NCBI RefSeq assembly: GCF_003003265.1
Contig: NZ_PVTL01000002.1
Span: forward strand, 124,001-188,000
DNA: 64,000 nucleotides
Reading direction: 5' to 3'
From: Glaciihabitans tibetensis
GTDB taxonomy: Bacteria > Actinomycetota > Actinomycetes > Actinomycetales > Microbacteriaceae
The notes below the pieces were generated by a model that was not told where the DNA came from, did not search any database, and saw only the letters and a program-made list of their open reading frames with translations. Shown in pieces: positions 34,129 to 43,077 of the stretch. Every line of letters starts with the position of its first letter. Positions within the stretch are counted from its first letter, which is position 1. The position numbers and the translations under genes were made by a program.

Positions 34129-35364
34129 TTGCGTATTCACAAAGAGTTGGTAACCGCACGAAGGGTAGTTGTTAACCTTCTGCGGATAAGGAAAAGCCGT
34201 CGTCGGGTGAATGCTGCGCTGCGCACGCACCCTCTCCCGGCTCCGAAAAGCGTCCAGATCGCCATCTACTTCGCCGACGACGAGGTCAATCTCTACCAGG
34301 TCAGGCAGTGGTACGCCCCCATGGCGGAGCTTGCGAAGACCTGGCCGGTGACGATCATCTCCCGCTCGCCCACGGCGGCTCTTGCCCTCTGGGACGAGGC
34401 CCCGGTTCCCGTCGTCTACCTGCGCAGCGTCGCGTCGCTCGAGAACTTTGTGGACGAGCAAGACCTGCGCATCGTGTTCTACATCAACCAGAACGCGCGC
34501 AACTTCCAGATGTTCCGGTACGGCGAAATGTGGCACGTTTTCATCAACCACGGTGAGAGCGACAAGATGTACATGACGACCAACCAGTTCAAGGCCTACG
34601 ACTACAGCCTGATCGCGGGGGAAGCAGCGCGGGACCGCCTCGAGCGCACGCTGTGGAACTTCGATCTCGACGCACGCACCCGCATGATCGGCCGGCCGCA
34701 GGCGGATCACCTCACCGGCACCCCGCCCTACCCCAGCGATGACCGCACCACCGTGCTGTACGCACCGACCTGGGAGGGCGACCGCCCCGCGGCCGCCTAC
34801 GGATCCGTTGCGAGCCACGGGGTACGACTCGTTGACGGGCTGCTGGCCACGGGCAGGCACCGCGTGATCTACCGTCCGCACCCGCGTAGTGGTGTCGTCG
34901 ACCACGGATACGCCCGAGCCAACCGGTCGATCATCGCGGCGATCGCGCGCGCCAATGCCGCCGACCCGTCAGCCCAGCACGTGTACGACACCTCGAGCGC
35001 GCTCGGGTGGCAATTGGCGATGACGGATGTCGCGATCACCGACATTTCCGCCATGATCTACGACCGCCTCGCAACAGGAAAGCCGCTCCTGGTCACTCGC
35101 CCCGTAGCTGCGGGTGCCGAAATCGACCGCGGGGGCTACCTCGAAGACGCGGAGTGGCTCGAAGCCGCGGAGAGCGCGGACATCGTCGAGCTGGTTGACC
35201 GGGTGCTGTACAGCGACGCGGCCAAGCAGAAGCTCAGCTGGTGGGTGGAGCGCTACTTCGGCGACACGTCGCCGGGCGCTGCCACCGCGCGCCTCCACGC
35301 TGCGGTGCAGGACCTTATGGATGAGTGGGATGTCCACGCCGGCAGGAACGGCAAAGCGGAGTAA
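34129..35364 (+). CDS. CDP-glycerol transferase-like wall-polymer glycosyltransferase
   Basis: 411 residues from TTG 34129, preferred because GGAGGAA (34119-34125) lies just upstream; ATG 34111 is in frame but would place this site inside the gene. Motifs are of the GT-B TagF type but diverged: HVFINHGESDKMYM in place of the HGTP helix, TTVLYAPTWEGDRP, VIYRPHPRSGVVDHG, and DVAITDISAMIYDRLATGKP where DYSS is usual. It is divergent from the other two transferases and ends at a tandem repeat. Probably part of the same polyol-phosphate polymer pathway. Confidence 0.8.
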   Translation: MRIHKELVTARRVVVNLLRIRKSRRRVNAALRTHPLPAPKSVQIAIYFADDEVNLYQVRQWYAPMAELAKTWPVTIISRSPTAALALWDEAPVPVVYLRSVASLENFVDEQDLRIVFYINQNARNFQMFRYGEMWHVFINHGESDKMYMTTNQFKAYDYSLIAGEAARDRLERTLWNFDLDARTRMIGRPQADHLTGTPPYPSDDRTTVLYAPTWEGDRPAAAYGSVASHGVRLVDGLLATGRHRVIYRPHPRSGVVDHGYARANRSIIAAIARANAADPSAQHVYDTSSALGWQLAMTDVAITDISAMIYDRLATGKPLLVTRPVAAGAEIDRGGYLEDAEWLEAAESADIVELVDRVLYSDAAKQKLSWWVERYFGDTSPGAATARLHAAVQDLMDEWDVHAGRNGKAE

Positions 35365-35421
35365 CCCACCGGACTAACTCAGCGGACTAGCCGAGCGGAC
35401 TAGCCGAGCGGTCTAGCCGAG
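35357..35421. repeat. 13-bp tandem repeat, 5 copies, starting in a gene end
   Basis: Units start at 35357, 35370, 35383, 35396 and 35409 (consensus CGGACTAGCCGAG); a partial sixth follows. The first unit contains the last codon and TAA of the transferase. Every unit keeps a stop: TAA 35362, TAA 35375, TAG 35388, TAG 35401, TAG 35414, and CTAG gives minus-strand stops as well. Confidence 0.93.
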
Positions 35422-35432
35422 CGGCCAGTTCG

Positions 35433-36362
35433 CTACGCGGTCGGGCGAGGGTCGACGGGGTCGACGTTGCCGGTGGTGTCGACTTTGTCCGCGGTGTAGG
35501 CGGTGTCGACCTCATCGACGCCGTCCTCGACCCAGCCGATTCGCTTTGGCAGTGCGGGCAGCCGCGGAAACTTCGGTAGCGGCGGCAGCTTGGACATCGG
35601 GCCGGAACGCTCGCCCTTGCCGTCCGCGGCCGAGTCCCGCGCCTTGAGCGGGCGCAGGGGGCGCTCTCGCGGTGCGAGAATCAGCGGGAAGTCCGCAGGA
35701 GGCGCGGCGAACGCCTTGCGGGCGCTCGAGATCACCTTGCGGCCGAGCACGTTGTTTCCGGTGCCACCGATGACCGCTCCGATCCCGAAGGGGATCGCGC
35801 GGCCCACGATGTTGGTGCCCTGGGTGGCAACAAACTTCTTCATAAACGATCGCTTGATCTGGTCGGCGATGTGCCCCATGGCGGTCGACGGGAGGCTTTT
35901 GGTGACGAGGTCACCCCAGAATCCGGTGCGCGTCGGCCCCACGCCGGTGACTTCCCCCGCGAGCTGGCGGACCAGCTCCGACCCTCCGGAGCCGAGCATC
36001 ATCGTCATGACGAGCGCGCGGGCACGGTCGGGATCGTCGACGGCGATTCCGTGCACCTCGGTGACCGACTGGGCGAACAGCGCGCTGGCCTCGAGGAAGG
36101 CCACGGTCTCCACCCCGGACAACGCGAGGGACGCGGCTACTCCGACCGCGGGCAGCACGGCGCTTGCACCGACGGCGGCTCCGCTCGCGGTGACGGTCGT
36201 CAGGTAGCGATGTTCGAGGATGCGGATAAGTTCCGCCGGGGTCGCATCCGGCTTGTGCGCGCGGATGGAGCGAATGTGGGCGAGTACGACGGGACGCTGG
36301 ACGCTGAGGAGCCGGTCGATACCGCGCACGAAATGCGGGTTTGCTGGTGTGTCAAGGGACAT
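35433..36362 (-). CDS. Hydrophobic, glycine-rich protein (possibly EcsC-like)
   Basis: 309 residues from ATG 36362. The middle part has hydrophobic, Gly/Ala-rich stretches (TASGAAVGASAVLPAVGVAA, AIPFGIGAVIGGTGNNVLG) like those of EcsC-family proteins; the C-terminal 100 residues are charged and Pro-rich (PPLPKFPRLPALPKR) and probably disordered. No enzymatic motif is visible. It lies 48 bp downstream of the ABC exporter ATPase on the same strand and may share its transcript. Function unknown. Confidence 0.75.
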   Translation of the reverse strand: MSLDTPANPHFVRGIDRLLSVQRPVVLAHIRSIRAHKPDATPAELIRILEHRYLTTVTASGAAVGASAVLPAVGVAASLALSGVETVAFLEASALFAQSVTEVHGIAVDDPDRARALVMTMMLGSGGSELVRQLAGEVTGVGPTRTGFWGDLVTKSLPSTAMGHIADQIKRSFMKKFVATQGTNIVGRAIPFGIGAVIGGTGNNVLGRKVISSARKAFAAPPADFPLILAPRERPLRPLKARDSAADGKGERSGPMSKLPPLPKFPRLPALPKRIGWVEDGVDEVDTAYTADKVDTTGNVDPVDPRPTA

Positions 36363-36410
36363 GATCAGAAATGCTAGCCCGCCTCGCTGGGAACGGGATG
36401 GCGACGTGCG

Positions 36411-37196
36411 CTACGGAGTGTTGTAGTCCGCGTTGTAGCGGTCAATCACTTCGTCGATCGGGGCATCCAGCACCAACGCGCCCTTATCGAGGTAGAGGCC
36501 GCGGGTGCAGAAGCGGCGCAGGTCGCGCTCATTGTGGGAGACGAAGAACAGGGTTCGGCCGCCCTCGAGCAACTCTTCGATCCGGCGGTAACACTTCTCC
36601 CGAAAACCCTTGTCTCCCACGGCGAGTACCTCGTCGACGAGCAGGATGGGCTCTTCCAGCCGGGAAATGACCGCGAACGCGATGCGCACCCGCATCCCGC
36701 TCGAGAGGTGTTTGTACGGTGTGTCGAGGAAGTCACCAATTTCGGCGAAGTCGATGATCTCCTGAAACCGCGCGTCGATCTCGGCCCGCTTCATGCCGTG
36801 CAGTCCCGCAGTCAGGTAGACGTTGTCGCGCACCGTCAGGTCATCGACAAAACCGCCGGTGATCTCGATCAGGGGTGCGACGCCCGCGTTCACGGACACG
36901 GTGCCCTCGTCGGCGATCATCACCTCGGCGACCAGTTTGAGCAGGGTGGACTTGCCCTGGCCGTTGCGGCCGACCACGCCAATCGCTTCGCCGGGAGCGA
37001 CCGTGAAGTTCACGTTGCGCAGCGCCCAGAACTCGCCAGGGCGCGTCCGGCGAACCCGTGTCGAAAAGAGGTCTTTGAAGGAGCGACGCTGCCGGCGGTT
37101 GCGACGAAACCGAATTCCGGCATCCGAGACGCGGATCACGGGATCCGCGGGTGCAGCCGCCGCGGCGGGGACGGGGACGGGGGTGTTGCTGGCCAC
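36411..37196 (-). CDS. ABC transporter ATPase for polysaccharide/teichoic acid export (TagH/Wzt type)
   Basis: 261 residues. Walker A GRNGQGKSTLLKL, signature LSSGMRVRIAFAV, Walker B PILLVDEVLAVGD and the switch His in FVSHNERDL are all present. VDEVLAVGD plus the preceding GGFVDDLTVRDNVYL are typical of polymer-export ATPases. It starts 2 bp after the permease stop, so the two form one transporter, most likely exporting the polyol-phosphate polymer made by the neighbouring transferases. No C-terminal carbohydrate-binding domain is present. Confidence 0.94.
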   Translation of the reverse strand: MASNTPVPVPAAAAAPADPVIRVSDAGIRFRRNRRQRRSFKDLFSTRVRRTRPGEFWALRNVNFTVAPGEAIGVVGRNGQGKSTLLKLVAEVMIADEGTVSVNAGVAPLIEITGGFVDDLTVRDNVYLTAGLHGMKRAEIDARFQEIIDFAEIGDFLDTPYKHLSSGMRVRIAFAVISRLEEPILLVDEVLAVGDKGFREKCYRRIEELLEGGRTLFFVSHNERDLRRFCTRGLYLDKGALVLDAPIDEVIDRYNADYNTP

Positions 37197-37198
37197 GA

Positions 37199-37996
37199 TC
37201 AGATGCCCTTCAGCACGGCGCGCTCGTTGTGCCTAAAGACCAGGACGCCCACCAGCAGTAAGACGAGACTGATCGCCGCTGACACACCCACGGCGAACCA
37301 GTCGAGATCCTGGGGGAAGAAGCTCGCCCGGTAGAGCGAGAAGATGCCGCTGAGCGGGTTGAACGCGCCCCACACATGCAGGTCGCCCGGCAGGTCCTGG
37401 AGGCTGTAGATGATGGGGGAGGCGTAGAACATAAACCTCAGCGTGAGTTTCACGGCGCGTTCCAGGTCGCGGAAAAATACGACAAGCGGGGCGACGATGA
37501 AGCCGATGCCCGTGATCAGAACGGTTTGCATCACGATCGCCAGGAGCGAGTAGATGACCTCCCAGTGCAGCGTGGCGCCGGCGATGATGGCGAAGGCTGC
37601 GACCACCGGGATGCTGGCCACGAACTCGATGCCCTTGGAGAGCACGAGACGCAATACCCAGATGGTGCGGGGGATCTTGGTGGAGCGAATCAGCTTCGAT
37701 TCTTTGAGGAACGCGCGAGTGGTGTCGGACACGGCGCCGGTGAACCACATCCACGGCAGCAACCCGGTCAGCAGGAACACCATGTACGGTTCGTGACCGA
37801 CACCCCTGTTGAACACCTGCGTGAAAACGAACCAGTAAATGGTTGCCATCACCAGCGGGTCGAGGATCGACCAGAAGTAGCCGAGAGCCGACGTCGAGTA
37901 GCGAACCTTGAGGTCTCGGGACGTCAGAAGCCACAGGGAGTGGCGGTAGCGGCCAAATGTCGACCACTCGTGTCGCGCTGGTACTGCGGCGGTCAC
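37199..37996 (-). CDS. ABC-2 type permease for polysaccharide/teichoic acid export (TagG type)
   Basis: 265 residues from GTG 37996, chosen because GAGG lies 5 nt upstream; the open frame to 38047 lacks this. Six membrane segments, with the family hallmarks LTSRDLKVRYSTSALGYFWS near the N-terminus and YASPIIYSLQDLP later. Partner of the ATPase encoded 2 bp downstream; together a Wzm/Wzt- or TagGH-type flippase for completed polymer chains. Confidence 0.94.
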   Translation of the reverse strand: MTAAVPARHEWSTFGRYRHSLWLLTSRDLKVRYSTSALGYFWSILDPLVMATIYWFVFTQVFNRGVGHEPYMVFLLTGLLPWMWFTGAVSDTTRAFLKESKLIRSTKIPRTIWVLRLVLSKGIEFVASIPVVAAFAIIAGATLHWEVIYSLLAIVMQTVLITGIGFIVAPLVVFFRDLERAVKLTLRFMFYASPIIYSLQDLPGDLHVWGAFNPLSGIFSLYRASFFPQDLDWFAVGVSAAISLVLLLVGVLVFRHNERAVLKGI

Positions 37997-38058
37997 GGGT
38001 TCCTCACTCTGGGGTGGGTCAACCTCGTGGCGCGCGAGACGCCTCACGGGATCGAAGA

Positions 38059-38751
38059 TCAGACGAAGAGGTTGGCCCTCTCGAGGTCTTCGGCGAAGTC
38101 AATCTCGACGGCATAGAGGTCGGAGATATCCACCGGCTCAATGCGCAGTTTGTCCTGCTCAATTGCCAACTCTATGCCACGCTCGAAGTAGTCCTGATCG
38201 GCGACCCGCCTGAGCTGACGCAGCAGCACCGCTTTGTCTTTGCGCGCGATGTAGTTGATGCCGACTGCCTCGCCGAGCCCACCCTTGACCGTCTTCGACA
38301 GTTCCTTGATGTAGCCCTCGGCGTCGGTCGTGTACTTGACCTCTTCGTCGGACACCTTCTCGGTGTTGATCGACACAAAGGACTGGTCCCGGGCGACGAC
38401 CTTGGCAGCGCGAACGAGCGCGGCCGGGTCGAACACAACGTCACCGTTCATCCACAGCACTCCGCCGGGCGCTGACGCCTGCAGCGCCCGCATGAGGGAC
38501 TTCGAGGTGTTCGTCTGGTCGTATTCCTCGTTGAACACGAACTGTGCGCTCGGGAAGGCTTCGATGATGTGTTCGGACTTGTAGCCAACCACGATGGTGA
38601 CGTTCGCCTGGGGTCCGAAGGCATGGTGGATGTTGTCGAACTGCTGCTGCATGATGCTGCGACCGTCGCTCAGCTCGGTCAGGGGCTTCGGAAGGGTGCG
38701 GCCAAGGCGGCTGCCCATTCCGGCTGCCAGAATTACTATCTGCGTGCTCAC
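38059..38751 (-). CDS. Sugar/polyol-phosphate nucleotidyltransferase
   Basis: 230 residues from GTG 38751; AGGAG lies 7 nt upstream, which rules out the longer frame to 38850. The N-terminus VSTQIVILAAGMGSRLGR with TLPKPLTEL is the NTP-binding signature of sugar-1-P/phosphocholine cytidylyl- and related transferases; LWMNGDVVFDP supplies the metal-binding Asp. EYDQTNTSKSLMRAL resembles LicC-type cytidylyltransferases. In this cluster it plausibly makes the CDP-activated donor (for example CDP-polyol) for the transferases. It is the first gene of an operon with the ABC exporter. Confidence 0.87.
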   Translation of the reverse strand: MSTQIVILAAGMGSRLGRTLPKPLTELSDGRSIMQQQFDNIHHAFGPQANVTIVVGYKSEHIIEAFPSAQFVFNEEYDQTNTSKSLMRALQASAPGGVLWMNGDVVFDPAALVRAAKVVARDQSFVSINTEKVSDEEVKYTTDAEGYIKELSKTVKGGLGEAVGINYIARKDKAVLLRQLRRVADQDYFERGIELAIEQDKLRIEPVDISDLYAVEIDFAEDLERANLFV

Positions 38752-38920
38752 GATTCGTCTCCTGCTCTTCGCCTCGGCGGTCAATTCGGGGGAATTCACC
38801 TGATATTCACCGTAGGCCTCTACGTCTGGACACTCCGTTGTGCTTTGCACAGCTTAGCCATGCCCTCCGGAAACGCACACCCCTCCCGTTACCTTGTAGC
38901 CCATTCGTGATCCTATCGGG

Positions 38921-38948
38921 CTGACAGAATTTTGGACATTGATACGGT
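38921..38948 (+). promoter_or_regulatory. Promoter for a leaderless ABC transporter gene
   Basis: CTGACA (38921-38926) and TACGGT (38943-38948) are separated by 16 bp; six bases later comes GTG 38955. Transcription would start at the start codon, a common arrangement in actinobacteria. No ribosome site precedes the GTG, which fits. Confidence 0.55.
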
Positions 38949-38954
38949 TATTGC

Positions 38955-39815
38955 GTGGACTCCGATACCTTCAACCCAATACCGACGGCACGGATCATCC
39001 CGACCTCGCCTTCTCTTTCTTCGGATCCACTCGTGGGGGAAAGCCCGGAGCGCCCTCCCGTGGTGCTGAAAATCGAAGGCTTGGTGAAGCGTTTTGGCGC
39101 GACAACCGCCGTCGCCGGAATTGACCTCTCTGTACACGCCGGAACCATCTTCGGCATCGTTGGTCCCAACGGCGCGGGCAAAACCACGACCCTGTCGATG
39201 GTTACCGGCCTGCTCAAGCCCGATGACGGCCGGGTGATTGTGCACGGCGCCGACGTCTGGGCGAAACCCGCGGTCGCCAAACGCAACATGGGTGTGCTGC
39301 CCGATCGTCTGCGCCTGTTCGATCGCCTCACCGGGGCGCAGCTGCTCTTTTACTCGGGAACCCTGCGTGGCCTGAGCCGTGCCGCCGTTGTCGCGCGCAC
39401 CGCGGACCTCGCCCGCGCGTTCGCCCTCGACGATGCCCTTGATCGTCTGGTGAGCGATTACTCGGCGGGAATGACGAAAAAGATCGCTCTCGCGGCGGCG
39501 ATGATCCACTCCCCGCGCCTGCTGGTGCTCGACGAGCCCTTCGAATCGGTCGATCCCGTCTCTTCCGCGAACATTATCGACATTCTTCGCCGCTACGTGG
39601 GCGCGGGGGGAACGGTGGTGTTGTCGAGCCACAGCATGGACCTCATCGAGCGCATTTGTGACGACGTGGCCGTTGTGGTGAACGGCGCGGTGCTCGACAC
39701 GGGAACCGTCGAGCAGGTTCGACAGGGACGCACGCTCGAAGAACGCTTCGTGCAGCTCGCCGGCGGCGCCAATAAGGCGGAGGGCCTGGAATGGTTGCAC
39801 AACTTCTCCGACTGA
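38955..39815 (+). CDS. ABC transporter ATP-binding protein
   Basis: 286 residues from GTG 38955. After about 35 unconserved residues come Walker A GPNGAGKTTTLSM, Q-loop region, signature DYSAGMTKKIALAAAM (a variant of LSGGQ), Walker B LLVLDEPFESVDP and switch LSSHSMDLIERICD. The form is typical of ABC-2 exporters. The permease gene starts inside its last 25 bp. Substrate unknown. Confidence 0.93.
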   Translation: MDSDTFNPIPTARIIPTSPSLSSDPLVGESPERPPVVLKIEGLVKRFGATTAVAGIDLSVHAGTIFGIVGPNGAGKTTTLSMVTGLLKPDDGRVIVHGADVWAKPAVAKRNMGVLPDRLRLFDRLTGAQLLFYSGTLRGLSRAAVVARTADLARAFALDDALDRLVSDYSAGMTKKIALAAAMIHSPRLLVLDEPFESVDPVSSANIIDILRRYVGAGGTVVLSSHSMDLIERICDDVAVVVNGAVLDTGTVEQVRQGRTLEERFVQLAGGANKAEGLEWLHNFSD

Positions 39816-41374
39816 GGCTCTCCTTCGCGAGCAATGCACTCCGTCGTACCCCCGCGCAACTCGCCCGGCGAGCGGCCGCCGTCGTGATTGGTCTCGCGGT
39901 GGCCGTGGCGCTGGCCATCTACATGGGCAATTTAAACGCGGTGGGGGTGGATGTCGCTGCGCCCATCCTCACCGTCCTCGGTTCGGCCGTGTGCGCCGGC
40001 TTTGTGCTGACGCCGGTGGTCTACGGCCGGCCGGAGGCGCTCGATCCGCGTTCCTTCTCCCTGATGGGCGTTGATGCGAAACGACTGTCGCCGGGGCTCG
40101 CTCTCGCCGCGCTCGTCAGCGTGCCCGCGCTCGCGCTCGCCATTGTCGCGTTCGCCCAGGTCGCCACCTGGAACCGCGAGTCGACCGGTTCCGCCTCCAC
40201 GACCTTCTTTGCGGTTGCCGGCGCGCTGCTCATCACCGTCGGGGGAGTGCTCGGCGCGCGTGTCGTGAGCGCCCTCGTGTCGTTCGTCGTCGCCCGCAGA
40301 CGATCCCGGGAGTTCAGCACTCTCGCCGTGCTGGTGGTCCTCGTCGCCGTCTCGCCCGTCGTCGTCGCCGTGGTGCGACTGCGCTCGACCCGCGATCTCG
40401 CGGACCTCCTCACGGAGGCGTCTTCGGTGCTCGGATGGACTCCGCTCGGCGCCGCCTGGGCCGCCCCCGCCGCGGCGGCGGCAGGAAGCACCGGTGAAGC
40501 GGTCGCCAAACTGCTCATCGCACTCGTCTCGGTCGCGCTGCTCGGCGCGGCCTGGCACGCGCTGGTCGCTCGGATGCTCGTCACCGCACCCGGCACGGTC
40601 GCCGGCAGGCCGAGACACGGTCTGGGCTGGTTTGGCCGTTTTCCGGGAACTCCCGCATGGGCGGTCGCTGCGCGCACACTGAGCTATTGGGGCCGGGATC
40701 CGCGGTATGCGGTGTCCCTGGCCATCATCCCGATCGTGCCCGTCGTTTTGGTGTTGCCGCTCCTGTTCGCCGGAGTGCCCGCGGGCATCCTCGCCCTGAT
40801 CCCGGTGCCCGTAGCCGCGCTGCTTCTGGGCTGGACCCTCCACAACGACGTTGCCTACGACAACACCGCGATCTGGCTGCACATCACCTCGGGTATTCGG
40901 GGCGCGGCCGACCGGTTCGGTCGTGCGATCCCGACCCTGGTGGTGGGGATTCCGTTCATCGCGGTGGGCGCTCTGGCGAGCGCACACGTGTACGGCGACC
41001 GGTCCGTGCTCCCGTCCCTGTTCGGGGTTGGATTCGGCATCCTGTTCACGGGAGTGGGGGTGTCGAGCATCGTTTCCGCCCGGTTCCCCTACCCCGTTGC
41101 CGCCCCCGGCTCGAGCGCGTTCACCAGCCCCCAGACATCGGGCTCGTCCTCACCGGTTTCCCAGACCCTGTCCTTTGCGGCCATTCTCGCGTTGTGCGGG
41201 CCGGCGTTGTACTTCGCGGGACGGGGGCTTTTCGAGGGTGGCGACTGGCCCTCCCTGGCGCTGAGCACGGGCATCGGCGGCGGACTTTTCGTTCTGCTCG
41301 TGGGGGTGTTTTTGGGCGGCTGGATATTCGAGCGCCGCTCCACCGACCTGTTCGCCTTCAGCGTGCGAAACTAG
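39791..41374 (+). CDS. ABC exporter membrane protein
   Basis: 527 residues with about 12 hydrophobic segments (for example AAAVVIGLAVAVALAIYMG, FFAVAGALLITVGGVLG, LVVGIPFIAVGALASA). The ATG at 39791 overlaps the upstream ATPase gene by 25 bp. It matches the large permeases that pair with exporter ATPases in actinobacteria; no substrate can be named. DUF3039 gene follows after 4 bp. Confidence 0.85.
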   Translation: MVAQLLRLRLSFASNALRRTPAQLARRAAAVVIGLAVAVALAIYMGNLNAVGVDVAAPILTVLGSAVCAGFVLTPVVYGRPEALDPRSFSLMGVDAKRLSPGLALAALVSVPALALAIVAFAQVATWNRESTGSASTTFFAVAGALLITVGGVLGARVVSALVSFVVARRRSREFSTLAVLVVLVAVSPVVVAVVRLRSTRDLADLLTEASSVLGWTPLGAAWAAPAAAAAGSTGEAVAKLLIALVSVALLGAAWHALVARMLVTAPGTVAGRPRHGLGWFGRFPGTPAWAVAARTLSYWGRDPRYAVSLAIIPIVPVVLVLPLLFAGVPAGILALIPVPVAALLLGWTLHNDVAYDNTAIWLHITSGIRGAADRFGRAIPTLVVGIPFIAVGALASAHVYGDRSVLPSLFGVGFGILFTGVGVSSIVSARFPYPVAAPGSSAFTSPQTSGSSSPVSQTLSFAAILALCGPALYFAGRGLFEGGDWPSLALSTGIGGGLFVLLVGVFLGGWIFERRSTDLFAFSVRN

Positions 41375-41378
41375 ATCC

Positions 41379-41639
41379 ATGAGCGATACCGATCACACCG
41401 GCGGCGGAACGTCCACGCTTGACCGCGAACTCGAGGAGCTGCTCAATAGCGAGCAGGTTGAAGAGGGCGACCACGAGCGATTCTCGCACTACGCCCCGAA
41501 GAACAAAATCATGGAGTCGGCACTGTCCGGCAAGCCCGTGCGCGCCCTCTGCGGCAAGCTGTGGGTACCCGGGCGCGACCCGGAGAAGTTTCCCGTGTGC
41601 CCCACCTGCAAAGAGGTTTACGCGAAGCTCAAGCCGTAG
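41379..41639 (+). CDS. DUF3039 family small protein
   Basis: 86 residues. An acidic N-terminus is followed by HERFSHYAPKNKIMESALSG and a probable zinc knuckle formed by ALCGKLWVPG and FPVCPTCKEVY. This is the DUF3039 family, widespread in actinobacteria and uncharacterised. It lies 4 bp after the exporter permease, so it is likely cotranscribed. Confidence 0.88.
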   Translation: MSDTDHTGGGTSTLDRELEELLNSEQVEEGDHERFSHYAPKNKIMESALSGKPVRALCGKLWVPGRDPEKFPVCPTCKEVYAKLKP

Positions 41640-41649
41640 TTTCGACCAC

Positions 41650-41717
41650 GACCACTACGAACGACAGTCCGCTGCGGACCCAAGTCCGCCACGAGCGGTA
41701 GTCCGTTACGAACGGTA
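41650..41717. repeat. 17-bp tandem repeat, 4 copies, ending inside the pncB gene end
   Basis: Units start at 41650, 41667, 41684 and 41701 (consensus GTCCGCTACGAACGGTA). The last unit holds the final three codons and TAA stop of pncB on the minus strand. The copy at 41650 keeps a minus-strand TAG in the same phase (41655-41657); the two copies between have lost it. Confidence 0.85.
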
Positions 41718-43001
41718 GACGGTCGGGATGGCCGGCTCGCCGTTGCTCAGCCGCAACGCGTCGACGGGCATCTCGGAGATCGCTCGCTCGCGGGTGGCGC
41801 GTGCGAGCGCCGTGCCCGCGGCGCCGAGGAAGCGCTCGTCGGCGACGCCTCCGACCATGAGCGACACCCGGAGCTGACGGCCCTCTTCGGCTGCGCCGGA
41901 TGGATCACCCAGGTAGATGGTCTCCGCCGTGGCGACGCCGCGCTCGAGCGAACGCGCCGGTGTCTTCTCGCCACCGACGGTCGCCTTCGCCGTGGACTTT
42001 TTGGCCACCGCCACCCACTGGTCGGCGCTGTCGCGGCGGGCGACCAGCTTGTAGACCATGTTCGCGGCGGGAAAGCCGGAGCCGGTGACCACCGACGTGC
42101 CCACTCCGTAAGAATCGACCGGTGCCGCGCGCAGCGCCGCGATCGTGTACTCGTTCAGATCGTTGGTCACCGTGATCTTGGTCTTCGTCGCCCCGAGCCG
42201 GTCCAGCTGGTCCCGCACCTCCCGCACCAGAACGGGCAGGTCGCCGCTGTCGATGCGCACCGCACCGAGGCCCGTGCCGGCAACCTTCACCGCGAGGTCG
42301 ACCGCGGCCTCGACGTCGTAGGTGTCGACGAGCAGCGTCGTTCCCGTGCCCATTGCGGCCACCTGCGCCCGGAACGCTTCCTCTTCGGAAGAGTGCAGCA
42401 GCGTGAACGCGTGCGCTGCGGTACCCATTGTCGGAATGCCCCAGCTTCTGCCCGCCTCCAGGTTGCTGGTGGCGTTGAAGCCGCCGATGAAGGCGGCGCG
42501 GGCTGCCGCAACGGCGGCCGATTCGTTGGCGCGCCGTGACCCCATCTCTGCGAGCGGCCTTCCGTCGGCCGCAGACACCATTCGGCTGGCGGCACTGGCG
42601 ACCGCGCTGTCGTAGTTGAGCACGGAGAGGATCAGCGTTTCGAGGATGACCGACTCCGCGAAGCCGCCCTCGACGGTGAGAATGGGGGAGTTCGGAAAGT
42701 ACACCTCGCCCTCGCTGTAACCGGAGATGCTGCCAGAGAAACGGTAGTTGGCGAGCCAGTCGAGGGTGGGGTCACTGACCACGCGATTCTCGCGAAGCCA
42801 GCTGAGTTCGGCGTCCTCAAACCGGAACTGCGCGATGAGATCGAGCAGCCGACCGGTGCCCGCCACGATGCCGTACCGACGGCCGTCGGGAAGGCGCCGC
42901 GCGAACACTTCGAACAGGCACTGCAGGTCGTGGTGCCCACTGCCGATCGCCGCGTCGATCATGGTGAGTTCGTAACGGTCCGTCAGAAGCGCGCTCGTCA
43001 T
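41706..43001 (-). CDS. pncB: Nicotinate phosphoribosyltransferase
   Basis: 431 residues from ATG 43001 (MTSALLTDRYELTMIDAA). Conserved pieces: LTDRYELTM, FEVFARRLPDGRRYG, EMGSRRANESAAVAAARAAF, GGFNATSNLEAGRSWGIP, TMGTAAHAF and AVRIDSGDLPVLVREVR. It makes nicotinate mononucleotide from nicotinate and PRPP in NAD salvage. Divergent from murI. Confidence 0.96.
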   Translation of the reverse strand: MTSALLTDRYELTMIDAAIGSGHHDLQCLFEVFARRLPDGRRYGIVAGTGRLLDLIAQFRFEDAELSWLRENRVVSDPTLDWLANYRFSGSISGYSEGEVYFPNSPILTVEGGFAESVILETLILSVLNYDSAVASAASRMVSAADGRPLAEMGSRRANESAAVAAARAAFIGGFNATSNLEAGRSWGIPTMGTAAHAFTLLHSSEEEAFRAQVAAMGTGTTLLVDTYDVEAAVDLAVKVAGTGLGAVRIDSGDLPVLVREVRDQLDRLGATKTKITVTNDLNEYTIAALRAAPVDSYGVGTSVVTGSGFPAANMVYKLVARRDSADQWVAVAKKSTAKATVGGEKTPARSLERGVATAETIYLGDPSGAAEEGRQLRVSLMVGGVADERFLGAAGTALARATRERAISEMPVDALRLSNGEPAIPTVYRS

Positions 43002-43077
43002 CGTCCCAGCCTAGAGTGAGCCGGTGACCCGCGTGACGGCGCGAGCGCCCCGTCAGACGGGGATAAACTCGATTCCC

